Below, piece by piece: positions 18,080 to 28,800 of a stretch of DNA of 64,000 nucleotides. A model generated the notes under the pieces. That model worked only from the letters and a program-made list of their open reading frames with translations. It did not search any database and was not told the origin of the DNA. The position numbers and the translations under genes were made by a program. The number at the start of each line of letters is the position of its first letter. Position 1 is the stretch's first letter. This stretch comes from Diacronema lutheri (taxonomy: Eukaryota; Haptophyta; Pavlovophyceae; Pavlovales; Pavlovaceae): positions 744,001 to 808,000 of the forward strand of contig JAGTXO010000008.1 of NCBI GenBank assembly GCA_019448385.1. Direction: 5' to 3'.

Positions 18080-19909
18080 ATGGCGCAGATCAAGATTCTA
18101 TGCTTCACGTGGAACGTGGGGAACGAGAAGCCCGTGGCGAGCGAGCACGCGGCGTGGCTGCCCGCACAGGGGCGTGGCTTTGACCTCGTCGTAGTCGGCA
18201 CGCAAGAGAACTCGGGCTGGGATCGTTCGCGATCCATGCAGGTCGCGCAGGTGCGCACCGCGCGCGTTTCGCTGGATGAGCAGTCGCTCACGCCCTTGAA
18301 GGCGAGCACGCGGGCGACCGACGGGATCACGCTGGTGGCCGTCGAGGCGCACGCGTCGTCGCCCATTGCGCCCGACCGAATTAACGTCTCGCTCGGCAAG
18401 TGGGAGCAGATTGTGCTCGAGCGGCTCGGCGCGAAGTGGGTCGTCGTGCAGCACGTCGGGCTGATGGCGATGCGGCTGACGGTGTTCGCGCGCAAGGAGG
18501 CGATGCACGGGCTGATCACCAACGTCCAGTCCGCGCGCTCCGCCACTGGGGTTGGCGGCGCCGTCGGCAACAAGGGCGGGCTCGTCGTCGGGCTGTGCTA
18601 CGGTCCGATCAGCCTCGGCTTCGTCAGCTGCCACCTCGCCGCGCATATGGGCAAGCTGGTCGAGCGCAATAATGACTTTTACGAGGTGCTGCGCGAGACG
18701 CGCGGCAAGGTGGGCGCGTCTGAGCTCGTCGACGCGAGCTTCGCCTTCGAGCACGTCGTCTGCATGGGCGACCTCAACTACCGCGTGCAGTTTCCGGAAG
18801 ACCACAGCGATGGCGAGTCCGTCTCGAGCGCCGGCGTCGAGGACGCGCGCGACACGGCGGCGAGCACGCAGCGCGCGCTTGCGCTGATCAAGGCAAAGCG
18901 GTACGACGAGCTCGTCGAGCACGACCAGCTGCGCACCTGCCAGGCCGAGGGCACCGCGTTTGTGGGCTTCCGTGAAGGCAACCTCATCTTCGCGCCGACG
19001 TTCAAGGTCGAGCGCGCCGTCGGCGTGCATTACAAGGACAAGCGCGTGCCGTCGTACTGCGACCGAATCCTGTGGAAGTCGCAGCCGACCTCCGAGGGTG
19101 CAATCACGCAGACCCATCTGAGCAGCGTCCCCTCCGTCACGACGAGCGACCACAAGCCCGTCGTCGCGCACTTTGTCATCCATCCGCCGCCGAGGGCGAT
19201 CGAGCGCGCCTACCACGCCGACCGGCAGAGCTTCCCGCTCGTACGGTTGAGCAACGTGCGCGTCTTTCTCAAGGGCGCGCAGATCGACTTCCTCTCGAGC
19301 ACGTGCGACCCATACGCCGTCTTCCACACGCAGCCGGTCGGGCTGCTCGGCGATGACGAGCCCGTGACCGCCGTCACCAAGAGCGATCGGCGCGTCACGG
19401 GCCGCGTGCTCGCGGGCCTCGCGTCCGACGAGCGCGCGCGGCGCCACTTGTCACGCGAGCTGACGACGGCCAAGCTGGCGGACGGCGACATGCACGGGTA
19501 CACGTGGGCGTGGACGGACAAGCAGCTACCTCTCCTCAGGCCGATGGTGACGGGCGGCGAGGCGGACCTGCAACATGTGACGCTCATCGTCACCATGTTC
19601 GACCGCGACGTGGTGAACCAGGACGACTCGCTCGGCTCGGTCGCGATCCCGCTCGGCCGCCCCACCGTGCACAGGGGCAACGCGTCCGAGTACCACTACG
19701 CGATGGGCGTCGAGGTGCCGTGGGAGCATGGCGTCGGATATTTCATGTGCAACGTGTCCGTGTCGCTCGGCCTTGCGGTGCCGATCGCGCTCACGCAGGC
19801 CAATAAGGAGCGCGCGGGCTCGCAGGCCACGACGCTCTCGCGGCACAACCGGTTGCGGCGAGGGCTCGCATGCGCGTCGGCCGGCGGCGGCCGGTGCGCC
19901 GTCCAATGA
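18080..19909 (+). CDS. Inositol-polyphosphate 5-phosphatase with C-terminal C2 domain
   Basis: The protein has 609 residues. Residues ~1-370 form the IPPc endonuclease-like fold: KILCFTWNVGNEKP (metal-binding Asn), VVVGTQENSGW (metal-binding Glu), VGGAVGNKGGLVV, FVSCHLAAHMGK, VVCMGDLNYRV, VPSYCDRILWKS and TSDHKPVVAHF. These carry the catalytic Asp and His pairs. Residues ~385-570 resemble a C2 domain (VRLSNVRVFLKGAQIDFLSS; DPYAVFHTQP; LIVTMFDRDVVNQDDSLGSV). It should remove the 5-phosphate from phosphoinositides or soluble inositol phosphates at membranes. The ATG at 18080 begins right at the domain. The 140 bases upstream are unusually AT-rich and probably hold the promoter. Confidence 0.93.
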   Translation: MAQIKILCFTWNVGNEKPVASEHAAWLPAQGRGFDLVVVGTQENSGWDRSRSMQVAQVRTARVSLDEQSLTPLKASTRATDGITLVAVEAHASSPIAPDRINVSLGKWEQIVLERLGAKWVVVQHVGLMAMRLTVFARKEAMHGLITNVQSARSATGVGGAVGNKGGLVVGLCYGPISLGFVSCHLAAHMGKLVERNNDFYEVLRETRGKVGASELVDASFAFEHVVCMGDLNYRVQFPEDHSDGESVSSAGVEDARDTAASTQRALALIKAKRYDELVEHDQLRTCQAEGTAFVGFREGNLIFAPTFKVERAVGVHYKDKRVPSYCDRILWKSQPTSEGAITQTHLSSVPSVTTSDHKPVVAHFVIHPPPRAIERAYHADRQSFPLVRLSNVRVFLKGAQIDFLSSTCDPYAVFHTQPVGLLGDDEPVTAVTKSDRRVTGRVLAGLASDERARRHLSRELTTAKLADGDMHGYTWAWTDKQLPLLRPMVTGGEADLQHVTLIVTMFDRDVVNQDDSLGSVAIPLGRPTVHRGNASEYHYAMGVEVPWEHGVGYFMCNVSVSLGLAVPIALTQANKERAGSQATTLSRHNRLRRGLACASAGGGRCAVQ

Positions 19910-20700
19910 GCGGCGTTCAACGGGCCGGGCGGGTCGTGGGAAAGTTGCGGGGAGGGTCGCGCGGCGCGCGGGAGCGGCCGAGGCAGCGCGTACATACCCT
20001 CCAGGCCTAGTAACAGTGGATCGACGACGTTGGTGGCTACTCGGTCCCTCGCAGCTGGTGCTGACCCCGCTGACCTGACGTAAGCGCCGTCTATATACGG
20101 CGCGGTCCGGGCTGGTCCGGCCAGTGTAAGGCTGAGAGTACGACCCGGGTCGTACAATCAAGGGTTAAAAGCCAGCCAATGAGCGCTCGAGGGGTCGGGG
20201 CGAGGCTTATGACGAGCCTAGGACCGAGACACCCTCCTGACCGGCCGATTTGGAGTAGAATTCGGGGTCGAGCGGGCGCGGCGGACGGAGGGCCCGAGCC
20301 GGGCCGACGGAGGGTCCGACCCCGGAATGCGGGCGACCGGAAGGGCTTGGGTGATTTACGCCTAGTAGAATAGAATGGCGGATTCCGGGGGGGCTCGCAA
20401 CTGGCATCGCGCAAGCTGAGGCCCCCTGACTGACCGGACCGCGCCGAGTGCGCGTGCACCCCGTGGAGGGCGCGGCCAGTCGGACACTCTTCGCGACTGA
20501 GCTCGCCGCGGCATACCGTGCGCTGCGCCGGCGCGCTACTTGCCGTTGGCCGAGCTGCGGGTGTTGCGCACCGCCGTGTTGCGCAGCCAGCGGCTGGATG
20601 CGCCGGTGGCCGGAACCTTGGCGCGCTTTGGCTAAGCGACCTCGGCCTGCACAGACTCGAACGCGTGCGTAAACTCGAGGCGTTGCAGGTGGCGAGCACG
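19910..20700. other. Gene-poor interval with palindromes
   Basis: I see no convincing gene. It holds a hairpin at 20084-20103 (gcgccgtctatatacggcgc), a perfect 18-base palindrome at 20138-20155, and GC-rich sequence in which stop-free stretches are composition effects. Confidence 0.6.
20138..20155. repeat. Perfect 18-bp palindrome
   Basis: The sequence gtacgacccgggtcgtac is its own reverse complement. It lies 35 bases after a 7-bp-stem hairpin (20084-20103). It could be a protein-binding site or an element end. Confidence 0.8.
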
Positions 20701-20779
20701 TGAGTTCGCGTAGGAGGTCTTGTACTCGGTGGCCTGACTGTCGACCGACGAGAGCTTGGGCGAGTTCGGCGGCACGTTG

Positions 20780-20809
20780 GCTCACTTGGGCTCGGTGCGC
20801 GGCTCTGCC

Positions 20810-20842
<33 letters not shown>

Positions 20843-21780
20843 CTTCGGACTCGCTGCCCGGCTCTGCCTGTGCGGGCGCGATGCACTCGGACTCGATGCC
20901 CGGCTCTGCCTTCGTGGGCGCGGTCGCGGGCACGGGCGCGCCCTCGACCCCGTCGCGGTTGAAGACATCGAACTCGACGCACACGCCGTGGTCCTTGAAG
21001 TCGGTGGCCTCGCTGTCGTTCGCGTAAGCCTCGGGCGAACTCGCAACGAGCGACGACATCTCGGCGTGGAGCCAGCACATCTCATGCTGCACCGCGTGTT
21101 CAGGTTCTCGAGCGCTCCGTTGAAAGAGTCACTCTCACCGAGGCGCTCGCTGCACCACACCAGATAGCCATCGAGCTTGTGAGCGTGCTCGTGCGCCCGT
21201 GCGAGGTCCTTGGAGAGCGCGTCGGCGCGCGCGCACATGCCGTCGCATGACTTGGCCGGTGTCATGCTGTGCTTCCAAGGCCTGGTGCTCGGCGTTGAGC
21301 GTGTCGTGATCCTCGCGAACGAGCTGCAACCAGCTGCAGCAGCCGCGCGACGCCGCTGTCGCCGACGATGCGCTGGAGCATGTGGCCCATGAGGTGTGCG
21401 CGGCACGTGGCGAGCGCCACATTTTTGCGCAGCAGCGCGAGGATCCGGGCGCCGCGGACGAGCCGGCCCATGCACTTGAGCGCGTAGATTCGGCCGCACA
21501 TGCACGCGCCGACGACCGAGTCGGCGGGCCCGCCGTCGAGCCTAAAGTTGGCCTCGGCCGCATCGCGGCGGCGGGCGACGCGCTGAAGGATGCGCACGCG
21601 GTAGTGCCGGTCGACGAGCAGCTCGTCGCCGAAGATCTCGTCGGGCAGCAGCTCGGAGACGTTCTGGGGGTACATGCTGTGCGAGCGTGCACGCGACGAG
21701 ATCTCGTCGGGCGTGCCGTCCGTTCGTTCAGAGCAGAGCGCGTCGGACCGGCAGACAGACGATGCAGCGCGCGAAGGCAC
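20780..21780 (-). pseudogene. Unrecognised reading frame, disrupted
   Basis: On the minus strand, protein-like sequence is spread over three frames. From 21676 downward: MYPQNVSELLPDEIFGDELL, VDRHYRVRILQRVARRRDAA, and a Cys-containing stretch CMCGRIYALKCMGRLVRG. Then come coiled-coil-like LNAEHQALEAQHD, ALSKDLARAHEHAHKLDGYL and ENLNTQ-type sequence, then an acidic segment (SEATDFKDHGVCVEFDVFNR). No single frame carries it all and no clear splice sites explain the jumps, so it looks decayed. I do not recognise the family. A Gly/Ala (gcgggc)n array lies near 20815-20840. Confidence 0.4.
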
Positions 21781-22090
21781 CTGCGGCGCGCGGCGTGGCC
21801 TCGCGTGCCGTCACGAAGCCGCCTGCGCGCACTGCGGAGGCGGCGAGCGCGACGAGGGCGGGCGCGGACGAGGTGCTGAGCGGCGTCACGTACGCGCCCT
21901 CGCTCGCCGAGCTCGACGCCGCGGCGCTGACGATGCGCGCGGCGTACCACACCGACCGCCCCTGAGACGATGCGCGGCGCCCGCGGAGGACTGGTCCGTT
22001 GGCGCGCAAACCGTGGGCGAAAGGGCGCGAAGCCAACGGCCGTCCGCGCACGTTCAAACGCGCGCATACGGGTGGCATCCTCCCACCTTC

Positions 22091-22412
22091 GGCGCCGCTT
22101 TCCAAAAGGGTGTAGGGTGTAGGGTGTAGGATGCAAAACAAGCCCTCCCCACATTTGGGCCCGACGTCATTCCTTCTTCGAAGCCGTGACGTTACTCACA
22201 TACGAGTACCTTTACTTAGTGTAGGATGTATCTATTCTCTAGGTATTTGCATAGTGTAGGGTGTAGGATACGTACGGTTATGAAAGTCCCATAGGGGGGA
22301 GAAGGAATGACGCTGTGACGAAAGAAGGAATGACGTCGGGCCCAAATGTGGGGAGGGCTTGTTTTGCATCCTACACCCTACACCCTACACCCTTTTAGAA
22401 AGCGGCGGCGCC
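22091..22412. mobile_element. MITE-like element with ~88-base inverted arms containing TGTAGGG units
   Basis: Left arm 22091-22178 and right arm 22322-22412 are near-perfect inverted copies, differing by a three-base indel and one substitution near the outer end. Each arm holds three TGTAGGG-type heptamers, then a segment including cccgacgtcattccttctt. The ~143-base centre is relatively AT-rich, codes for nothing, and has further TGTAGG copies. Size and structure fit a non-autonomous DNA transposon (MITE). No target-site duplication was obvious at the outer ends. It lies just upstream of the decayed helicase. Confidence 0.75.
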
Positions 22413-22566
22413 TCGGAGCATGGCGGCTCGACAGCATGGCGCCTCGACAGCATGGCGTCGTCCAGCGTCACGCCGCGTCGTGGTCCTGCCGCTCCTCCGT
22501 GGCGCACGGATGGCGCTCCTCCGTGACGCAGCCGAACGACGCCGCGGCGTCACGGCCCGGGCGCAG

Positions 22567-24119
22567 TCGCCATCCTGGACGCCACGGATGGCGAACCGGT
22601 CGACGAGATCCGGCACGAGGACGTCTGCGCCATCGCCACGCAGCTCGACTGCGTCTACACGGGGCTCACGGGCTCGATGTTTGGCACCAAGTGGAACGTG
22701 TGCGGGGTCATGCTCCCGAAGCGCGCCGAGCAGCGGCCGCAGCCCGGCTCGGACGCCTTCGCCTCGTACAGCGTGGCCGCCTGGGCCGACACGTTCGACT
22801 CCACGGGGCTGTACGTGCCCGACGAGCGCGAGCGCGCGGCGGCGCTCGCGGCGGTGGCCGGTCTGCGCACGGCGCGCGCGCCGGCCGGGCCGGGCGGGCG
22901 CGAGCTCGCGCGCGCGCAGGGCTACGATCGCGCCGAGCAGGCTGCGAGCGCGGCGGCGGCGCGCGCGGCGATGGCCGAGACCGGCCAGCAGCGCGCGCTC
23001 CACGGTGCGGTCGTCGACTCGGCGCTGCGCGGCGTGGGCGACCGGCTGCACTTTTGCGACGCGCCGGGCGGCACGGGCAAGACGTTCGTCGAGCGCGCCA
23101 TCATCGCCGCCGTGCGCGCGGATGGGCACGCGGTCGTCGTGTGCGCGTCCTCGGGCGTCGCCGCCACGCTGCTGCCCGACGGCCGCACCTTCCACTCGAC
23201 CTTCAAGGTGCCCGTCGGCGCCGACTCGGACGGGCAAGCCGTTCAATGGCGTGCCGCGCTCCGAGCGCGGGCGCTCCGTGGCCGCCGCGGCGAATGATCG
23301 TGGGGGACGAGGCGCCGATGCAGACGCGGTGCCACCTCGACTCGCCTGATCGGTGTTTGCGCGACGTGACGGGCGTCGACGAGCGCTTCGGCGGCAAGAC
23401 GTTGCTGCTCGCCGGCGACTTTTGCCAGTGCTTGCCGGTGGTGCGGCGCGGCTCGCGCGCGCAGATCGTGCGCTCCTGCCTCGAGTACTCGGCATCGTGG
23501 CAGCACGATCGGCCGTACGCCTTGGTCGAGAACTCTCGCGCCTCGAACGCGGCGCGCGACACGGGCGACGCGCTCGGCGCGGGCGAGTGGGCGAAGCTGC
23601 CGCGCAGCCTCGGCGACGGCGCCTTTCCCGCGGCGGTGCCGCCTGCGGGGGCCATGCCCGGCGCATTCCCGCTCGATCCCGTGCAGCTGCCCGAGGCGTC
23701 TCGGCCTACCCGGCGGAGCTCGTAGCCACTCGCCTCCTCTCGCTCGGCGAGGGGCTGTGCAGCGGCACGCGGCTGGTCGTGCGCGGCGTGCGCGCCGGCG
23801 GCCGGCTGCTCGAGTGCGCGCGACCCGGCGCGGCCGCCGGGCGCGACAGCACCGTGCTCATCGCGCGCATCGACCACCACTCGCCCGACGAGGGCACGTT
23901 CGCGTTTGCATGGCTGCACCGCCAGTTCCCGGTGCGGCCGGCGTAACAAGGCGCAGGGTCAAGCGCTCGGGTGCGCGGGCGTGTGGCTCGCCGAGCCGTG
24001 CTTCACGCACGGCCAGCTCTACGTGGCCGCTTCGCGCGTCGGGCACGCGTCGCGCATCCGCTTTGCGCTTGGCCCGGACCCTGTGACGCGCACCGTCGTC
24101 TTCAAAGAGGTGCTCCGCG
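22567..24119 (+). pseudogene. Helitron-type PIF1 helicase remnant
   Basis: PIF1/Helitron helicase motifs appear in the right order but in different frames. They are LDCVYTGLTGSMFGTKWNV, Walker A as FCDAPGGTGKTFVERAIIAA, VVVCASSGVAATLLPDGRTF, Walker B as IVGDEAPMQTR, then FGGKTLLLAGDFCQCLPVVR. Late motifs are GTRLVVRGVRAGG and, at the end, NKAQGQALGCAGVWLAEPCF with THGQLYVAASRV. Frames shift at least near 23230-23290 and 23700-23950, and sequence between the middle and late motifs is missing. It cannot encode a working helicase. The motif wording is closer to Helitron helicases than to chromosomal PIF1. No Rep domain was seen upstream. Confidence 0.8.
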
Positions 24120-25833
24120 CGGTCAGCGGTGGCGAGGCGGCGGCGGCGGCGGCGGCGTTCGCCGCGGCCGCCGTCGCCGCCGCGCGCGAATGCGCGGCGG
24201 CGGCGCGCGGTGGCGGCGGGCGCGGCGGGCGCGGCTCGGACGGCGCGCGCGGCGCCGGCGGCGGGCGGCGCGCTGGCGGCGGGCGCGACGCCGGCGCGCG
24301 GTGCTGCCCAGCACCCGCCGGCGCGACGCCCGCCGCGCCGCTCGCGGCCGACGCGCAGCCGGCGGGTGCTCGCCAACACCGCGCGCCGCGCGACTGGCCC
24401 GCGTACCTGCGCGCCCTTCTAGGGCGCGCAGGGCGGCGCCAATGCGGCCGGCAAGCAGGGGCCTCAAGCCGGCGCGCTGCCCGACGCCGCGTGGGTCGCC
24501 GCCGCGCGCGTGCCGTCGGCGCTGCCGCCGTCCGGCGTCGCGCTCGCGCCGCTGCCGCAACCTCAGCCGCCGCCGCCGCCGCCGCCTGCCGGCAAGCAGG
24601 GCAAGCGCGCAGCGGCGGCGACGGCGGTGCGCGGCCCGGCGAGCAAGCGGTAGCGGTGCCGCCGAGCCGGGGGCGGGCTCCGTGGGCGACGCGGCTTGGC
24701 CCGCCACTCGCACCACTCGCGCCGGGCGCGCACAACGCGCCGTGGTCCGCTGCGTGGCCGAGCGAAAATGCGGTCCTGGCTGCGGGGCGGATCCGACACG
24801 CCATGCGGGAGAGGCCGTACAGCGCGTGAGCTTGGGCCCGTGATTTATTACTCATGGATTTATTACTCATGCCATGGCGTCGCGCCACGATTACGCCCGT
24901 GGCCCCGGCCGCCAGCCTCGCGCCGCTACGCCGTGTCGTCGCGGCCGGCGCACACAGCGAACTGTGTGTCCGCGGCACATGCCCGGCTGCTCGCGAGCTG
25001 CAAGCTTGCCGAACTGCTCGCGCTAAAATGGCGCGTTGCGGGCGTGCCCGCGCACCGCGCGTATGTTCCGCGCGTTCCAGGCGCGCCGCGCCGCGCGCCG
25101 AAGCGGCGCGCGGCGCACGTGCGGCCGCGAGCCGAAGAGGGGCCGGCGCGACCGGCCGCGAGGCAGACGCAGACGCTCGGCGTGCCGGTCGACGCGTCGT
25201 CCAAATCCGCGTCGGGCGGATGCGCGCCTAGGCCGGCGCTGCGTGCAATCGGCGCGGGTCGCCGCCGCATGACGAAGCATGCTTCCATCCGGTGCTCGGC
25301 CACGCGCTCGGGCGTAACGTTCGCGCCTGTTCGGCCGAGGCGCACTCGCCGTCCCCTCGCGCCGGCAATGCGCGTGCGTGCCAGCACGCCGGCAGCGGAG
25401 GATGCCACGGCAGCGGCGAGCGGGTCCCCGCCGGTGTGCCGCTCGGCGCCCCGTCACGCGCAACGCGCGCGCCGCCCGCTGAACGCGCACAATTGCCTGG
25501 GCAAGATCGTCCCGCGCTCACGCCGCCGTCGCATCGTTCCATGCATGGCGCCCGGCTCGTCCGTACCGCTTTCGGGCAGTGCCGCGACGCCCTTTTTCAA
25601 AGGCGGGTGCCGCGCTGATTCGTCATCGGCCACCATCCATCTGGCCCTCTAAAGCCGGTTTGCGCGTGGGCGCCCGTCCGGTGCGAGAAGCGGCTCGCGT
25701 CCTCGCGCGGGGCGCCTCCGCGCCAGGCGCCCGGCGCGCGCTCGTCTTGCCGCGCCACCACGCTGATCTGCGCCCAACCCTCGCTCGCCTATTCCCCCGT
25801 CGTTTCTGCTGCGTAGCCCGCAACAGCGCGCGC
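24120..25833. other. Low-complexity interval upstream of the giant gene
   Basis: 24120-24830 is Gly/Ala/Arg-coding GC repeat. At 24842-24871 a 15-base unit, gatttattactcatg, occurs twice in tandem; its AT content stands out. Between 24960 and 25800 several frames stay open, including VSAAHARLLASCKLAELLAL (near 24960) followed by a basic region. An upstream exon of the giant gene could lie there, but I could not support one. Confidence 0.5.
24842..24871 (+). repeat. 15-bp direct tandem duplication
   Basis: Two perfect copies of gatttattactcatg, an AT-rich island in very GC-rich surroundings, about 1 kb upstream of the giant gene's best start. Confidence 0.9.
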
Positions 25834-28800
25834 ATGACGCGTGCACGGCGCAGCGCCTGGAGCAACTTCCGAGTCGTCGGCCGGCAGCCTGTGGGGGGCG
25901 CGTTCATCGGCCCGATGTGGCCGGTGAGAGTGCCCGACGTGCCGCGTGGTGAGCGCCTGCACGGCTCGCCGGGTTCGGCGCGTTCCCAGTCGGCCTCTCT
26001 CCGACCCGCCGTAAACCTTGCGTGCGCACCCCGCACACCCGGCGCTGCGCGGCGCGGCGCAGGCGTGAAAAACGAGGGCAACGCGTGCTACATGAACGCC
26101 CTCGCGCAATCGCTCGTCGCCTTGAACGTGCTCCGTCCGATGCCCCGCTCCGCTTCGCGCCGTGCGGGAAGAGTCGAGAAGGCGCTTTTTCGGGACTTTG
26201 GCACGCTGCTCGAGGACACCGAGGCGCCGGCACAGCTGTGTCTTGTGTCCGTCGTCGACGTCATCTTGGGCCGTGGCACGCGAGGGACGCAGCAGGACGC
26301 TGCTGAGTTCTTCCAGATGCTACTCGGCCGAGTGCCCGGGCTCGCTGCTGCCTTCGAAGACGACAGACGCGTAGTGCTCGAGCCGATCGCTGTGGCCTCG
26401 AGCGAGCGCGGTGAGGGCATCGCCATCCTCGTCAGCATTGGCGGCGATGCGGCGCGCACGCTCGCACACGCTCTGGGGGGCGTCGCTGGGCCGCCGCAGG
26501 GTGGCAGCCCGGACGCGTGCCGCTCGGACGTGCTCATGCCAGCCAGCATTGCCGTCGAGGTGCCGCGCACGACGCGCGGCAATGGCTCGCAGTGCAAGAA
26601 CAAGCACGCGTTCGTGTGCGCGCCGCGGCTGCTACTCGGCGGGCGCGACTACCTCCTCGTCGCCGCCGTCGTGCACTTGGGCGAGGAGTCGACGAGCGGG
26701 CACCTTGTCGCCATCGTGCTCCGCAACGGGGCTTGGTTTCTGTGCGACGACGACAACGTGCGGCGGCGCGCACGGCCGCTTGGCGCCGCGACCGGCGGTT
26801 GATCGCAGCCGCAGCCGCCCCGTCCTCCCGCGCGGCACGCGCGCGTGGCCTGAAAGCTCGCGCCGCGCGCCTGCCGCACGCACGCGCGTTGCCCGCGCAG
26901 ATGCACAACTTGTCTCAGTCCGACGCGCTGGCGTGGGCAAGTGGTGCGAGCATGCTCTTCTACAGCCGGCTCGACGCGGAACCGTTGGACCCGGCGCTGG
27001 GCTCAGCGTCACCGCCGTCGGCCGCATCGCCTGCGTGGCCGAGCTCGGCGCCCGACGCGCCGACCCTGTCGGCAGCCTGGTCGCGGGTGCGGCAGATGGC
27101 AGCGGTGCCAACAGATGCGACGATCGGCATCGCGGAGACGGCTGCAGACACCTCTGCGGCGGCGATCGGCCCAGCTGCGTGCGAGGCCCGCCAAGTTGTC
27201 TCCGCGACGCGCGCATTGCCAATGGCGGTGAGTGCCTCGCACGCGCACGCCGTCCGCTGTCCACAGCGTGGCGCCCGGCGCTTGCGTTCGCGCCAGGTAA
27301 AGTTTGCGCGTATAGCGTGCAGCACCCTCACGCATCCCCTACGCCTCCCGCCCGCCCGACCTCTTGCCCGCCGGCCGCGCGCAGGACCAGCGCACGCCAA
27401 TTGTTGGGCGCGGCCAAATCTGGGCATGCGCAAATTTTGAGCCGGCAGCGGAGGGCGGGGATGCGCAGCACAACTGGCGCAAGCGCACGTGGTGCCCGCA
27501 GCACGAGCAGCGCGAGCAGCGCGAGCAGCGCGAGCAGCGCGAGCAGCGCGAGCAGCGCGAGCAGCGCGAGCAGCGCGTGCAGCGCGTGCAGCGCGAGCAG
27601 CGCGAGCAGCGCGAGCAGCCCTGGCAGCCAGCGCGGCCAGGCCTCGGCGCGGGCGCTGGCGTTCGGCCCGCTGCTCTGCCGCCGAGCCATCCGCGCGCCA
27701 GCATGCGCGCGAGCAACCGCTTCGAGCCGCTCTTGTTGGCCGAGGCGGACGTGCCCGCCACCGAGCCCGCCGCCGCCCAGCCCGCCGCCCAGCCCGCCGC
27801 CGAGCCCGCCGCCAAGCCAGCCGCTGCCAAGCCCACCGCCGAGCCCGCCGCCCAGTCCACGGCCCAGCCTCCCACCGTGCCTGACGCCAAGCCAGCCGAC
27901 CAGCCCGCCGTCAAATGCGCTGCCGCCAAGCGCGCTGACGACCGCATTGCTGCCGCTGAGGTAGGCGCCGTCGCCGCCACGCTTGCCGCCGCCACCGAGC
28001 CTGGCGGCGTTGCCGAGCTCGCCGCCGCCGCCGACGAGGGCTGCAGGGCGCGTGCCGACGCGCTCGCCAAGCGCGAGACCCGCCGCGCGCTCCACCGCGA
28101 GCAGCTTTTTCGCGAGGACAAGCGCGCGGCCGGCCGCCTGATCGAGCAGTGCGCGCTGGGCTCTGCGGACGATGTAGCGCGCGCGCGCGCCCTGCTCGAG
28201 CGCGTCAAGGCGCGTGGCCACGCGCTGCCTCCGCACCTGCTGCGGTCGCTGCGCGACCTCGCGTCGCCGCGGCTCGCGCTCGCCGCTGAGGCGGCGGGCG
28301 TGCTCGCCGCGTCCGAGATGGGCGAGGCGGACGCACCTGCGGAGGCGCGCGCGCTACTCATGCACGCCGAGGCCGTGGGCGCCCACCTGCCCGCGCACAC
28401 AGAGCTCGCGCTGCGCCGCGCCTGCATCCCCACCGCCGAGCAGGCGGAGCTGCTCGCGACTGCGCGCGAGCTGCTCGCGCCGCGCGACCCCGAAGGCTCG
28501 GTGGCTCCGGCGGGCGCGCGTGCCGAGTGCGACGGCGCCGCGCTCGGCACTCGCGCGCGCGAGCTCCTCTCGCGACTCGACGAGGCGCACCTCGACGTGC
28601 AGCCCTGCATTGCGCGGCAACTGCGCCGGCTCGCCGCCACCGAGCCAGACGCAAGTTCGAGCGCTGCGCTCGCCGCCACGCCCGGCACCGCCGGTCGCGC
28701 GGCCGCCGAGCCGCGGCGCGCGTGGCGCCCGCGCGGGTGGCGTCTCGCGGTAGGCGCAAAGGGTGCGCGCGCGCGCGCGCGCGCCGCGGCTGCTCCGCTC

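Noticed and set aside
14857-18573. 1,238-residue minus-strand open frame
   Set aside because: It runs antisense through the coiled-coil gene and the phosphatase start and mixes poly-Pro from the G run. Its arrangement is explained by the genes on both strands.
22101-22400. TGTAGGG units as a true telomere or internal telomere
   Set aside because: Only three copies per arm, placed in mirror orientation inside a defined inverted-repeat element.
22567-24119. Functional chromosomal PIF1 helicase gene
   Set aside because: The motifs occupy different frames over very short distances and the central-to-late region is missing; no intron pattern explains it.
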